Assembly: GCA_023381515.1 (NCBI GenBank)
Contig: JAMCQI010000053.1
Location: 57,755 to 121,754 of the forward strand
Direction of reading: 5' to 3'
Length of the DNA stretch: 64,000 bases
DNA from: Chloroflexota bacterium
GTDB taxonomy: Bacteria > Chloroflexota > Anaerolineae > UBA4142
Within the stretch, counting starts at the first letter, position 1. Each line of letters begins with the position of its first letter. The notes under the pieces were generated by a model. The model was not told where the DNA came from, searched no databases, and saw only the letters and a list, made by a program, of their open reading frames with translations. Positions 42,201-50,068 of the stretch are shown in pieces. The translations under genes and the position numbers were made by a program.

Positions 42201-43768
42201 ATCTCTACACGTGCTCGCAGGATTCCATTGCCCGAATCACGGAGAGGGTCAAGGAGCATCACCTGAACCGCGTCGTCGTGGCCAGCTGCACGCCGCGCAC
42301 GCACGAGCCGCTCTTCCAGGATTCCATCCGGGCTGCCGGTTTGAACCCTTTTCTTTTCGAGATGGCCAACATTCGCAATCAATGCTCATGGGTCCACTCG
42401 CACGACCGAGATGGGGCGACGCACAAGGCGAAGGACCTGGTACGGATGGCGGTCGCCCGGGCGTCGCAACTCGAGCCATTGCACAAGATCCCCGTGGCAC
42501 TGGACCACAGCGCGCTCGTGATTGGAGGAGGAGTCGCGGGAATGAATGCCGCGCTCAATCTCGCCGACCAGGGCTTTCCTGTTCATTTGATAGAGAAAAG
42601 CGCACATTTGGGTGGAGGGCTTGCAAAGCAAGCGGCGAAGAAACCAGAATCTGCGGACGACAGTGATCCCGGCCTCTATGTCGATCACCTGATCGGCCGT
42701 GTTGATAGTCACCGGCTGATCACAGTTCACCCGGAAGCGCAGTTGGTCGAGCTCACCGGTTTCGTCGGCAACTTTGCCAGTCGCCTGAAACGCGCGAACG
42801 GCGAAATAGAGACGGTGCGCCACGGCACCGTTATCGTGGCAACGGGCGCGCAAGAGTGGCACGGCGATGCCTATGGCCTGGGGCGGGATCCGGGAGTGCT
42901 GACACAAAGTGAATTTGGACGGCGCTTGGAAGAACCTCCTCCTCCGAGTTCAGTCGTCTTCATCCAGTGTGTGGGGCCATCAGACAAGTACTGTGGGCGA
43001 CTCTGTTGCAGCGAGTCGCTGGAAAACGCCTTGCGCTTGAAGAAACTTTATTCCGATGCGAACGTGACCGTCCTCTACAAGGATATTCGCACCTATGGTT
43101 TTCGCGAGCGCTTGTATCAGGCGGCCCGGGAAGCAGGTGTGGTTTTCATTCGGTATGACGACGCCCATTTGCCTCAACTCAAGCCGGGAAGAGAAATCGT
43201 CGTTTGGGAGCCCATGCTGGGCAAGGAACTGGTGCTGAGACCGGACCTCGTCGTCCTGGCTTCGCCGCTCGTGCCTCACGAGGACGCGCGCGAGTTGGCA
43301 AACAGGCTCAAGGTACCGGTGGACCAAGACGGTTGGTTCCTTGAAGCGCATGTCAAATTGCGACCGGTGGACTTTGCGACCGAGGGCATTTTCGTCGCCG
43401 GAGCGGCGCACTATCCGAAATTCCCGAACGAGGCGATTGCTCAGGCGCAGGCAGCCGCCGCGCGCGCCGCAACCATCTTGTCCAAAGAATCTTTGCATGC
43501 GGGAGGCGTCGTCGCCAAGGTGGATGCATCCAAATGCACAGGATGTTTGACCTGTGTGCGCATTTGTCCTTACCGCGTCCCGCGCATCGAGCCCACCCAG
43601 GTTGCCGTCGGAGGCATTTACGGCGCGGCCTACATCGAGGCGGCCGCGTGTCAAGGCTGCGGGATCTGCGCTGCGGAATGCCCGGCGAAGGCCATCCAGT
43701 TGATGCACTTTAAAGACGCACAGGTGCTGGCAAAGGTCGACGCGCTCTTTTCGGAGGTGCCTGCATGA
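39257..43768 (+). CDS. giant HdrA-GltD-HdrA fusion flavoprotein
   Basis: A 1503-residue protein behind GGAGGGGG. Order: FAD motif VVGGGIAGMQASLDLAESG (about 28), [4Fe-4S] CIGCGDCEKVCP (about 125), then an inserted GltD/NfnB-type NAD(P)H oxidoreductase of about 460 residues: CRDACPVNTRAQ, CGRICNHRCEAAC, FAD motif IIGSGPCGLTAAMDL (about 269), NAD(P) motif VLGGGNVAIDVARTAVRLG (about 398), GVFAAGDAATG. After the insert the HdrA part resumes with CLACGVCSECLSCYYACG (about 645), FLQCIGSRDQSHDYCSAVCCMYAAKEA, FICHCGSNIGG, a third FAD motif VIGGGVAGMNAALNLADQG (about 1085) and two C-terminal ferredoxin motifs (about 1428 and 1465). It likely brings NAD(P)H chemistry into an HdrA-type bifurcating complex. 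The next gene overlaps by four bases. Confidence 0.92.
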   Translation: MADDGHTSPPDNQGGAAAPLVGAVMVVGGGIAGMQASLDLAESGFKVYLVESKSAIGGHMAQLDKTFPTNDCAMCTISPKLVEAGRHLNINILVDTEVLDVQGQAGNFTATLRRKPRYIDLSKCIGCGDCEKVCPITVPDSFNESLGKRHAAYRLYPQAIPNAYAIEKRGISPCRDACPVNTRAQGYIALVHEGRYADALRVIKEENPFPGICGRICNHRCEAACNRNQVDEPIAIKDLKRFIVDQVYSKPREPVMPVLRTRSEWIAIIGSGPCGLTAAMDLVKQGYWVTVFEALPVAGGMLRVGVPEYRLPSWIVDREVQDIVDLGVELRLNTRVNNLDDLFKEGYDAVLIAVGAHEGKKLRIPGADLDGVMINTLFLRDTRLGTPPDVRGRDILVLGGGNVAIDVARTAVRLGAARVKMACLESRDKMPAHPWEIQEAEEEGIQMFPARTFTKILDNGQGHVAGVECLDVKFMEFDSEGRLNLETAEGSDHVLSCDTVIFSIGQAAGLGFIPADAGVGTTRKGTIAVNPNTLAATHRGVFAAGDAATGTAFVIDSVAAGHRAAESIHLYLQGQPLERPPRALELPVVKLTRTEIDQRIARGEIHMQPRVKMAAREASARTKTFDEVALGYTEEEAKAEASRCLACGVCSECLSCYYACGVGAIVHDMAERVEQVQVGAVILAPGYEAYHAELSEEFGLGRYPNVVTSLQFERLLSASGPTGGHVERSSDHQRAKKIAFLQCIGSRDQSHDYCSAVCCMYAAKEAMMAKEHDAETDIQIFMMDARAFSKGYAEYYRRAQERYGVRYTRCRISSLKQNPANHNLIIRYSETLDGRWEMQEEEFDLVVLSVGMEISPKVRDLGTKLGVQLDDFGFCQTIPFRPLETSRPGVFAAGPFIEPKDIPESVVDASGAAANAEALLAQVRGALAQYREYPPERDVTSEPPRVGVFICHCGSNIGGYLDVPGVTEYAKTLPNVAHAENNLYTCSQDSIARITERVKEHHLNRVVVASCTPRTHEPLFQDSIRAAGLNPFLFEMANIRNQCSWVHSHDRDGATHKAKDLVRMAVARASQLEPLHKIPVALDHSALVIGGGVAGMNAALNLADQGFPVHLIEKSAHLGGGLAKQAAKKPESADDSDPGLYVDHLIGRVDSHRLITVHPEAQLVELTGFVGNFASRLKRANGEIETVRHGTVIVATGAQEWHGDAYGLGRDPGVLTQSEFGRRLEEPPPPSSVVFIQCVGPSDKYCGRLCCSESLENALRLKKLYSDANVTVLYKDIRTYGFRERLYQAAREAGVVFIRYDDAHLPQLKPGREIVVWEPMLGKELVLRPDLVVLASPLVPHEDARELANRLKVPVDQDGWFLEAHVKLRPVDFATEGIFVAGAAHYPKFPNEAIAQAQAAAARAATILSKESLHAGGVVAKVDASKCTGCLTCVRICPYRVPRIEPTQVAVGGIYGAAYIEAAACQGCGICAAECPAKAIQLMHFKDAQVLAKVDALFSEVPA

Positions 43769-44181
43769 GCTCGAACGGATTTGAACCACAAATCGTGGCC
43801 TTTTGCTGCAACTTTTGCGCCTATGCGGCCGCGGATCTCGCCGGCTCGTCGCGTATCCAATACCCCCCCAACGCCAAGATTGTCCTTCTTCCCTGCACCG
43901 GTAAACTCGACGTGCAGTATGCTCTCAAGGCCTTTGAGGACGGCGCCGACGGCATCCTGGTCGCCGGCTGACTGGAAGGCACCTGTCATTACCTGGAAGG
44001 TAATACCAATGCAAAACGGCGAGTCAGGTACGTTCAAGATTTACTGAACAAGATCGGACTGGGCGAACGGCGAATCGAAATGTTCCATATGTCGTCCGCC
44101 ATGGGAGGGGCGTTCGCCGAAGCGATCACCAAAATGACAGAGCAAGTCAAGGCTCTGGGACCCAACCCATTGCACAAGTGA
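43765..44181 (+). CDS. mvhD: MvhD-type subunit with selenocysteine (UGA at 43969-43971)
   Basis: A 138-residue MvhD paralogue read through one in-frame TGA, codon 69. Conventional translation stops there at 68 residues. The text on both sides is one MvhD protein: FCCNFCAYAAADLAG, LPCTGKLDVQYALKAFEDGADGILVAG, then U, then LEGTCHYLEGNTNAKRRVRYVQDLLNKIGL. UGA falls exactly at the Cys of VVACPLGNCHH in the paralogue at 37326. Sec at this place is known in archaeal VhuD. A perfect 7-bp hairpin with a GGA loop starts 16 bases after the UGA, as expected for a bacterial SECIS. The gene overlaps the HdrA-GltD stop (ATGA). Pseudogene formation is unlikely because both halves are intact. Confidence 0.88.
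43988..44004 (+). promoter_or_regulatory. bacterial SECIS-like hairpin
   Basis: ATTACCT (43988-43994), loop GGA, AGGTAAT (43998-44004): a perfect 7-bp stem. The loop begins 23 bases after the UGA codon and its first two bases are G, both features of bacterial SECIS elements read by SelB. It is in the coding sequence, as normal for bacteria. Confidence 0.75.
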
Positions 44182-44208
44182 ACGGGAATAAGGAATACGG
44201 AGGATACA

Positions 44209-44895
44209 ATGATCGTCGCAGAACAGAAACCGTTTGATGAGATCAAAGCCAAGATCGCCAAGGCAAACAAGATTCTGATGGTTGGCTGCGGCACCTGCGT
44301 CACCGTCTGCTTTGCGGGAGGCGAGAAAGAGGTCGGCATTCTCGCTTCCAGCTTGCGGATGGCGACCAAGATTGACGGCACCCCCAAACAGATTGACGAA
44401 GTGACCGTCCAGCGCCAGTGCGAGTGGGAGTACCTCGACACGATCAAAGATCGCATCGGGGACTATGACCTTGTGCTGTCTCTCGGCTGCGGGATTGGAG
44501 TTCAGGCGATTGCCGAGCACTTTCCACAAGCGCGTGTCGCGCCCGGCCTGAACACTTCCTTCCTCGGCTTGCCCGTCGAACAAGGCGTGTGGGCCGAACG
44601 CTGCGCGGCCTGTGGCAATTGTATCCTCGATCTCACCGGCGGTATTTGCCCCATCGCACGCTGCTCCAAGAGCCTGCTCAACGGTCCGTGCGGCGGATCG
44701 TCCGGCGGCAAATGCGAAATCAGCGACAAGAACAAGACGGTGGACTGCGCCTGGGACATGATTGTCCGCAAGCTGATGGAGCGCGGCGAACTCGATCGGC
44801 TGCTTGAAATCAACACCGCCAAGGATTGGAAGACTAGCCGAGATGGCGGTCCACGCCGGATTACGCGCGAAGATTTGATGTTGGCAAAAGAATAG
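44209..44895 (+). CDS. metV: MetV, zinc/Fe-S partner of methylene-THF reductase
   Basis: A 228-residue protein of the MetV family, the cluster-bearing partner of MetF in acetogens. Cysteine motifs: LMVGCGTCVTVCFAGG near the N-terminus, LGCGIGVQ in the middle and CAACGNCILDLTGGICPIARCSKSLLNGPCGG followed by GKCEI in the C-terminal half, enough for two [4Fe-4S] clusters. The ATG follows ACGGAGG. In Moorella, MetV links MetF to HdrABC-MvhD; the same gene set surrounds it here. Confidence 0.93.
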   Translation: MIVAEQKPFDEIKAKIAKANKILMVGCGTCVTVCFAGGEKEVGILASSLRMATKIDGTPKQIDEVTVQRQCEWEYLDTIKDRIGDYDLVLSLGCGIGVQAIAEHFPQARVAPGLNTSFLGLPVEQGVWAERCAACGNCILDLTGGICPIARCSKSLLNGPCGGSSGGKCEISDKNKTVDCAWDMIVRKLMERGELDRLLEINTAKDWKTSRDGGPRRITREDLMLAKE

Positions 44896-44925
44896 ACGGC
44901 GCTTGACGGTGACTTGGAGGAAATG

Positions 44926-45876
44926 ATGGCAGAAGAAACCAAAGAGTACAAATCGGGCAGCACGCTTGAAAAGATCTTGACCGCGGGCAAATTTGCCGCC
45001 ACGGCAGAACTGGGGCCGCCCAAGAACGCCGACGCGGAAGTCATACGGAAAAAGGCCAAACTCTTAAAGGGGTACTGCGACGGGACGAACATCACGGACA
45101 ACCAGACGGCCATTGTGCGCATGTCCTCGATTGCCGCGGCGGCCATCGCCGTTCAAGAAGGCCTGGAACCGATCATGCAGGTAACCTGCCGCGACCGCAA
45201 CCGGCTGGCCATGCAGAGCGACATGCTCGGCGGCTATGCCCTCGGCGTTCGCAACCTGCTCTGCCTCTCCGGCGATCATCAACAATTCGGCAATCACGTG
45301 ACGGCCAAGAACGTCTATGACCTGGATTCCATCACTTTGATCCAAATGGTCAAGGGACTGCGAGACGACAAGAAATTCCAGTGCGGCGAGGATATCAAAG
45401 GAGTCAACCCGCGGTTCTTTATCGGCGGCGCGGAAAACCCATTTGCCGACCCCTTTGAATTCCGTCCCTACCGCCTCGCGAAAAAGGCCAAGGCGGGCGC
45501 CGATTTTATCCAGACTCAGCTCGTTTACAACGTACCGAAATTCAAAGAGTTTATGAAGCGCGTGGTAGACCTCGGCGTCCACGAACAGCTTTATATCTTG
45601 CCCGGCGTCGGCCCCTTCAAGTCTCCCGCGGCCGCCCGGTACATGCGGGACAACGTTCCGGGTCTGGAAGTGCCGAACGAATTTGTGGAACGGATGGAAA
45701 AGACGCCCAAGGACAAGTGGAAAGAAGAGGGGATTGCGATTTGCGCCGAGCTGATTCAGCAAATGCGCGAAATACCCGGCGTCGCGGGCGTCCATATCAT
45801 GGCTATCGAATGGGAAGATGCCGTCGCCAAGATCACAGAGCAAGCCGGCCTCCTCCCCCGCCCTACGTTCCAATGA
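44926..45876 (+). CDS. metF: methylenetetrahydrofolate reductase
   Basis: Reduces 5,10-methylene-THF to 5-methyl-THF. It has 316 residues from the ATG at 44926, which has better spacing behind GGAGG than the ATG at 44923. The flavin-binding TIM barrel is visible: KFAATAELGPPKNADAEVIRKKAKLLKGYCDGTNITDN, PIMQVTCRDRNRLAMQSDMLGGYALGVRNLLCLSGDH, ADFIQTQLVYNVPKFKEFM and LPGVGPFKS. It has no NAD(P)H domain of its own, so its electrons probably come through MetV and the Hdr block. Confidence 0.95.
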   Translation: MAEETKEYKSGSTLEKILTAGKFAATAELGPPKNADAEVIRKKAKLLKGYCDGTNITDNQTAIVRMSSIAAAAIAVQEGLEPIMQVTCRDRNRLAMQSDMLGGYALGVRNLLCLSGDHQQFGNHVTAKNVYDLDSITLIQMVKGLRDDKKFQCGEDIKGVNPRFFIGGAENPFADPFEFRPYRLAKKAKAGADFIQTQLVYNVPKFKEFMKRVVDLGVHEQLYILPGVGPFKSPAAARYMRDNVPGLEVPNEFVERMEKTPKDKWKEEGIAICAELIQQMREIPGVAGVHIMAIEWEDAVAKITEQAGLLPRPTFQ

Positions 45877-45962
45877 TTCTCAATGAGCCAATGGCGATCC
45901 CCGGGCACCCTGGTCCAAGCGAGCCCCATCAGCCCATCGGCCCATCGATTTAGGAGAGGATT

Positions 45963-47354
45963 GTGGCTGCGACCAATGGAAATAGCCTAGCACGCGAAAT
46001 CGCGTCGAGAACCCAGGAAAATGTTTTTCTCTGTTACCAGTGCGTGAGATGTACGAGCGGCTGCCCGCTCGCCGACGAATTCGACCTGACTCCAAACCAG
46101 GTTCTGCGCGCCCTGCAGCTCGGCGAGGACGAACGCGTCCTAAACAGCAAGACCATCTGGCTGTGCGCTTCCTGCCAGACTTGTGTAACTCGCTGCCCTC
46201 AGGGGATCGACTTGCCGCGCATTAACGATCAGCTCGCGATGATCGCCCAGGAACGCGGGATCAAGCCCAAAATCCCCGAGGTTGCACTCTTCCGCAAGGT
46301 CTTTTTGCGGGATGTCGCCCTGCTGGGTCGCACCTACGAGCTGGGTCTCATCGCCGAAATGAATTTGCGCACACGCCAGCCCTTTAAGGACGTCGGCATG
46401 GGGCTCGGGATGCTGCGCAAAGGCAAGATCAAGGTCCTTCCTAGCTTTACCAGGCCCGCTAAGCACGCGTCTCCCGTCCCGCAGCAACCCAATCGCATTG
46501 CTTATTATCCCGGCTGTTCGCTTCACTCGCTGTCCTCCGAACTGGATCATTCCTCCAAGGCCGTGCTCAAGGAGCTCGGAGTGGAACTGTATGAGCCAAA
46601 CGGCTGGAGCTGCTGCGGCAGTTCGCCGGCGCACAGCACCGACCCCCTTTTGGCCGCCACACTTCCCATCCGTAATCTCGCGCTCATTGAACAGAGCGGG
46701 TTCAGCGAGGTGCTCGCTCCCTGCGTTGCCTGCTACTCGCGCTTTAAGACGGCTCAGTATGATGTGGCGCGAGACCCTGATCTGAAAAGGCAAGTAGACC
46801 AAAAGAACGAATACGAGTACCAGGGCAAGGTCGAGGTCAAGTCTCTTCTCGACGTCTTTGAGCAGCGGGTTGGTTTGGGTGCCATCTCGAAAAGAGTGAG
46901 AAAGCCCCTCAAGAATCTCAAGGTCGCCTCCTACTACGGCTGCCTTCTTACTCGCCCGCCGAAGGTGACCGGCTCCAAGCACCCGGAGAATCCAATGGGC
47001 ATGGAGCGAGTGGTCGAAGAGCTTGGCGCCCTAACGGTCGACTGGTCTTTCAAGACGGAATGCTGCGGCGGCAGTCTCTCCCTCACTCGCACAGATCTCG
47101 CGCTCAAGCTTACTAAAAGGATCCTGGACAACGCGAAAGAAGTCGGCGCGGATATTGTGACGACGGCGTGCCCGCTCTGCCATGTGAATCTAGATGCACG
47201 GCAAGCGGCCCTCAAGCTTGAAAAGCCGATTCCCGTTCTGTTCATTACCCAACTCATGGGCCTGGCTTTTGGCATCTCACCTCACAGCCTCGCTCTAGAC
47301 AAAAACATGGTGGACACGACCAGTGTCGTTTCGTGGTTCTCCAGCGCCGGATAG
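45963..47354 (+). CDS. hdrD: HdrC-HdrB fusion (HdrD-like)
   Basis: A 463-residue protein from a GTG start behind AGGAGAGG. The N-terminal HdrC part has two [4Fe-4S] motifs, CYQCVRCTSGCP (about 22) and CASCQTCVTRCP (about 67). The C-terminal HdrB part has two CCG domains: YYPGCSLHS...SCCGS...CVACYSR (about 180-260) and YYGCLLTRPP...ECCGGSLSLTRTD...CPLCHVNLD (about 325-410), which hold the noncubane clusters of heterodisulfide reductase. There is no haem or membrane segment. It closes the metVF-hdr block, and its natural acceptor may be MetFV rather than a disulfide. Confidence 0.93.
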   Translation: MAATNGNSLAREIASRTQENVFLCYQCVRCTSGCPLADEFDLTPNQVLRALQLGEDERVLNSKTIWLCASCQTCVTRCPQGIDLPRINDQLAMIAQERGIKPKIPEVALFRKVFLRDVALLGRTYELGLIAEMNLRTRQPFKDVGMGLGMLRKGKIKVLPSFTRPAKHASPVPQQPNRIAYYPGCSLHSLSSELDHSSKAVLKELGVELYEPNGWSCCGSSPAHSTDPLLAATLPIRNLALIEQSGFSEVLAPCVACYSRFKTAQYDVARDPDLKRQVDQKNEYEYQGKVEVKSLLDVFEQRVGLGAISKRVRKPLKNLKVASYYGCLLTRPPKVTGSKHPENPMGMERVVEELGALTVDWSFKTECCGGSLSLTRTDLALKLTKRILDNAKEVGADIVTTACPLCHVNLDARQAALKLEKPIPVLFITQLMGLAFGISPHSLALDKNMVDTTSVVSWFSSAG

Positions 47355-47393
47355 CTCCGGCTGCCCACCGTTCTGTTCAGGTTTGGTCTTTCG

Positions 47394-48098
47394 ATGCGAA
47401 TTTTGATCTTTTCCGATCTACACGCGAACCTCGAAGCGCTTTCGGCGCTCCACCAAGTCGAGCAGCCGCCGGACGCGCTTTTCTTCCTCGGCGACGCCGT
47501 CGGCTACGGGCCAGACCCGACGGCATGCGTCGCTTGGCTGCGTGCGAGCGCGACGCGAGCCGTTTGCGGCGACCATGATCATGCCACCGTAACCCACTCT
47601 GATTTCGCGTCGCCACCCGAATACGTCGATCTCGCCATTGCTACGCGCGAGCATACCCTGCGCCAGCTCAAGCCCGCGGCGCTTGCCTACCTGGCCGCGC
47701 TCCCGACGACTGCTCTCGTCGAAATGGGGGGCGCCCGCTTTTTCCTTGCGCACGGCTCTCCGCGCGCCCCATTGGCGCGTCCCATTGACCTTATGACCTC
47801 TTCCGACGATACGCTGCGCGCCGAACTGGAGGGAGTTGAGGCCGATGTCGTTCTCCTGGGGCACACGCATGTTCCCTCGATCCGGCGCGTCGACAACACG
47901 CACATTGTCAATCCGGGCAGCCTGGGACAGCCCCGTCACGGACTTCCCAGCGCGACCTATGCGGTCTGGGAAGACGGCCAGCTGCAGATCAAGCATATCG
48001 ACTATGATCCACGCCCGACCCAATTCAAGCTGAACCTCATGTCACTGGACCCCGAGGTGGCCGAGAGGTTGAGCGAGATTCTGCAAAAGGGACTGTGA
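47394..48098 (+). CDS. YfcE/MJ0936-type metallophosphoesterase
   Basis: A 234-residue calcineurin-like phosphoesterase. Metal ligands are in FSDLHANLEAL, FLGDAVGYGPDP, CGDHDHAT and HGSPRAP, and GHTHVPSIRRVDNTHIVNPGSLGQPRHGLPSATYAV is the usual ending. In the third motif the common GNHD is GDHD. It is soluble, and probably a housekeeping phosphodiesterase. It lies eleven bases before ychF, with which it may be co-expressed. Confidence 0.9.
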   Translation: MRILIFSDLHANLEALSALHQVEQPPDALFFLGDAVGYGPDPTACVAWLRASATRAVCGDHDHATVTHSDFASPPEYVDLAIATREHTLRQLKPAALAYLAALPTTALVEMGGARFFLAHGSPRAPLARPIDLMTSSDDTLRAELEGVEADVVLLGHTHVPSIRRVDNTHIVNPGSLGQPRHGLPSATYAVWEDGQLQIKHIDYDPRPTQFKLNLMSLDPEVAERLSEILQKGL

Positions 48099-48108
48099 AC
48101 TTGCGTCC

Positions 48109-49200
48109 ATGCAAATAGGAATCATCGGCTTACCCAACAGCGGGAAAACGACCATCTTTAACGCCTTGACGCGCGGGCAGATCGAGACGGCTGCCTATTC
48201 CTCAGGCAAACTTGAGGTCCATACGGCCGTCGTCGACGTGCCCGATCCCCGCGTCGAGACCCTGGCCCCGATGTTTAATCCCCGCAAGGTCACGCGCGCT
48301 CAGGTGCAGTACAATGATATTGCCGGGCTCGCGCGAGGCATTGGGGAGAAAGGGGGCCTGGACGGCAATCTGCTCAATCAGATCGTCCAGAACGACGCGC
48401 TCCTCCACGTCGTCCGGGTCTTTGACGACCCGCTTGTCCCTCACATTGAAGAGACGGTCGATCCGGCGCGCGATCTCGAAATCCTCGATACCGAATTGAT
48501 CCTCTCTGATCTTGGCGTCGTCGAGCGCCGGCGCGAGCGCCTCCAGACTACGCTGGCCAAGCGCGGCGGAACGCCGGCAGAACGCGAAGCCTCTGCGCGC
48601 GAAGGGGCAATACTGGAACGGCTGCAAGCCCAGCTTGAAAAAGGACAACCCCTGCGGGACCTGGATTTGGCCGAAGACGAAATTCGCCTGCTCAAGAGCC
48701 TCGCCCTCGTCACGCTCAAGCCTCAACTCGTGGTTCTGAACACAGGCGAGCGCCCCGGTACAGAGTCTGAGAAGACGATCCGCTACGATCACAAAAAGAC
48801 CATGCTCGTCGCGCTCCAGGGCAAGCTCGAAATGGAGCTGGCTCAAATGCCTGCGGAAGACGCACGCGATTTTTTGGCTGAGTATGGTATCGAAGAACCG
48901 AGTCTCGCAAGGATGATTCGCCTCTCCTATTCCCTCCTCGGCGTTCAATCTTTCTTTACGGTAGGGGAGGACGAGGTGCGCGCCTGGACGATCCCGGTTG
49001 GAGCGACCGCTGTCGACGCGGCCGCCGCCATTCACACCGACCTCGCCCGCGGGTTCATCCGCGCCGAGGTTATATCCTACGCCGATTTGATCGCAAGTGG
49101 AGACATGGCCGAAGCCCGCCGCAGAGGCCTGCTGAGGCTGGAAGGCAAAGACTATATCGTGCAAGATGGGGACATTCTCACAATACGGTTCAATATCTAG
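48109..49200 (+). CDS. ychF: YchF/OLA1-family GTP/ATP-binding protein
   Basis: Ribosome-associated P-loop NTPase of 363 residues, full length. G1 is GLPNSGKTTIFNALT, G3 DIAGLARG, and the NxxE motif (VLNTGE) replaces NKxD, explaining the ATP preference of the family. A helical insertion (about 125-195) and the C-terminal TGS domain (VRAWTIPVGATAVDAAAAIHTDLARGFIRAEVISYADLIASG) follow. It is a housekeeping gene and marks the end of the accessory carbon-fixation region. Confidence 0.96.
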   Translation: MQIGIIGLPNSGKTTIFNALTRGQIETAAYSSGKLEVHTAVVDVPDPRVETLAPMFNPRKVTRAQVQYNDIAGLARGIGEKGGLDGNLLNQIVQNDALLHVVRVFDDPLVPHIEETVDPARDLEILDTELILSDLGVVERRRERLQTTLAKRGGTPAEREASAREGAILERLQAQLEKGQPLRDLDLAEDEIRLLKSLALVTLKPQLVVLNTGERPGTESEKTIRYDHKKTMLVALQGKLEMELAQMPAEDARDFLAEYGIEEPSLARMIRLSYSLLGVQSFFTVGEDEVRAWTIPVGATAVDAAAAIHTDLARGFIRAEVISYADLIASGDMAEARRRGLLRLEGKDYIVQDGDILTIRFNI

Positions 49201-49253
49201 GGTCGGCTAAACCATTTTGAACCCAATTACGACCAAAATTCAACCCGTGTTTG

Positions 49254-49297
49254 TTGACAAACAGCTGATGTTAGGTTATACTAACATCAGCTGTTTG
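49254..49297 (+). promoter_or_regulatory. iron-regulator promoter with 17-bp palindromic operator
   Basis: TTGACA (49254-49259) and TATACT (49277-49282) are spaced 17 bp. A perfect inverted repeat with 17-bp arms (49258-49274 and 49281-49297; core AACAGCTGATGTTAG and its complement) covers the -10 box. The centre TTAGGTTATACTAA resembles DtxR/IdeR iron boxes. Occlusion of the polymerase by the metal-loaded regulator is the likely mechanism. Confidence 0.8.
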
Positions 49298-49344
49298 CAT
49301 TAAGTTACATGATACACCCTGACACCGAAGAATGGGGTTGAAAG

Positions 49345-50049
49345 ATGCCAAACCGGTTCTCAAAATCCCGCTCAGAAGCCCAGCACGGCAAAGCGCAAGA
49401 CGAACCCCAAGAGATGATACTCTTAACCGTTGCACGGGCCGAAGAGAATTCACAGCGGATTACGATCGACGACCTCGCCCGTGAGCTCGATCTCCCACGC
49501 CCACTCGTCAGCGCGAGGCTCGCCCCTCTTCTCGAGCAATCCCAATTACAATCACTGCCGGACGGCTCGTTTGCACTTTCGGCCACCGGCCGCTCACGCG
49601 CGCTAGCCTTGCTCCGGCGTCATCGTTTGACCGAGCGGCTGTTCACGGATGTCCTCGGCCTTGATTGGGCGCAGGCCCACGAGGAGGCCGACCGAATCGA
49701 GCACGAGGTCTCTCCTGAAGCGGAGCAGCAGCTCGCTACTCAGCTCGGCGAGCCCGACACCTGTCCACACGGGAACCCGATCCCGCGCGCAACAGGAGAT
49801 TGGGATCACGGAGCTCTCACGCCACTCGCCGTCTGCGCGGGCGGCACCCGGGCGACGATCGCACGCATCGGGCTGGAGACCCCGGCCGCCCTGCGGCATC
49901 TCGCCACCCTGGGTCTGTTACCCAACGTCGAAATAGAGATAGAGAACAAGGCACCCTTTTCAGGCCCGCTGATGGTGCGGGTCGGGCGCGCCCATTACGC
50001 CCTGGGACATGGTCTCGCGGCACGCATCTGGGTCCGGCCATCCAATTAA
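49345..50049 (+). CDS. DtxR/MntR-family metalloregulator with FeoA domain
   Basis: A 234-residue metal-dependent repressor. An N-terminal winged helix (ILLTVARAEENSQRITIDDLARELDLPRPLVSARLAPLLEQSQL, about 25-70) is followed by the dimerisation/metal domain (ALLRRHRLTERLFTDVLGLDWAQAHEEADRIEHEVSPE, GEPDTCPHGNPIP) and a C-terminal SH3-like FeoA domain (about 150-234). His, Glu, Cys and His ligands of the family are present. Transcribed with feoB and preceded by an IdeR-like palindrome, so iron (rather than manganese) control is favoured. Confidence 0.92.
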   Translation: MPNRFSKSRSEAQHGKAQDEPQEMILLTVARAEENSQRITIDDLARELDLPRPLVSARLAPLLEQSQLQSLPDGSFALSATGRSRALALLRRHRLTERLFTDVLGLDWAQAHEEADRIEHEVSPEAEQQLATQLGEPDTCPHGNPIPRATGDWDHGALTPLAVCAGGTRATIARIGLETPAALRHLATLGLLPNVEIEIENKAPFSGPLMVRVGRAHYALGHGLAARIWVRPSN

Positions 50050-50068
50050 ATTCCAAACGAGACTCGAT

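Noticed and set aside
43765..43971. MvhD as a truncated pseudogene ending at TGA 43969
   Set aside because: The frame after TGA encodes the rest of a normal MvhD, the stop falls on a conserved Cys position and a SECIS-like hairpin follows.
49214..49236. Possible further TTTTGAC-type element before the DtxR gene (TTTTGAACCCAATTACGAC)
   Set aside because: Only the first half fits; the second half deviates at several positions and the promoter there already has a consensus -35.
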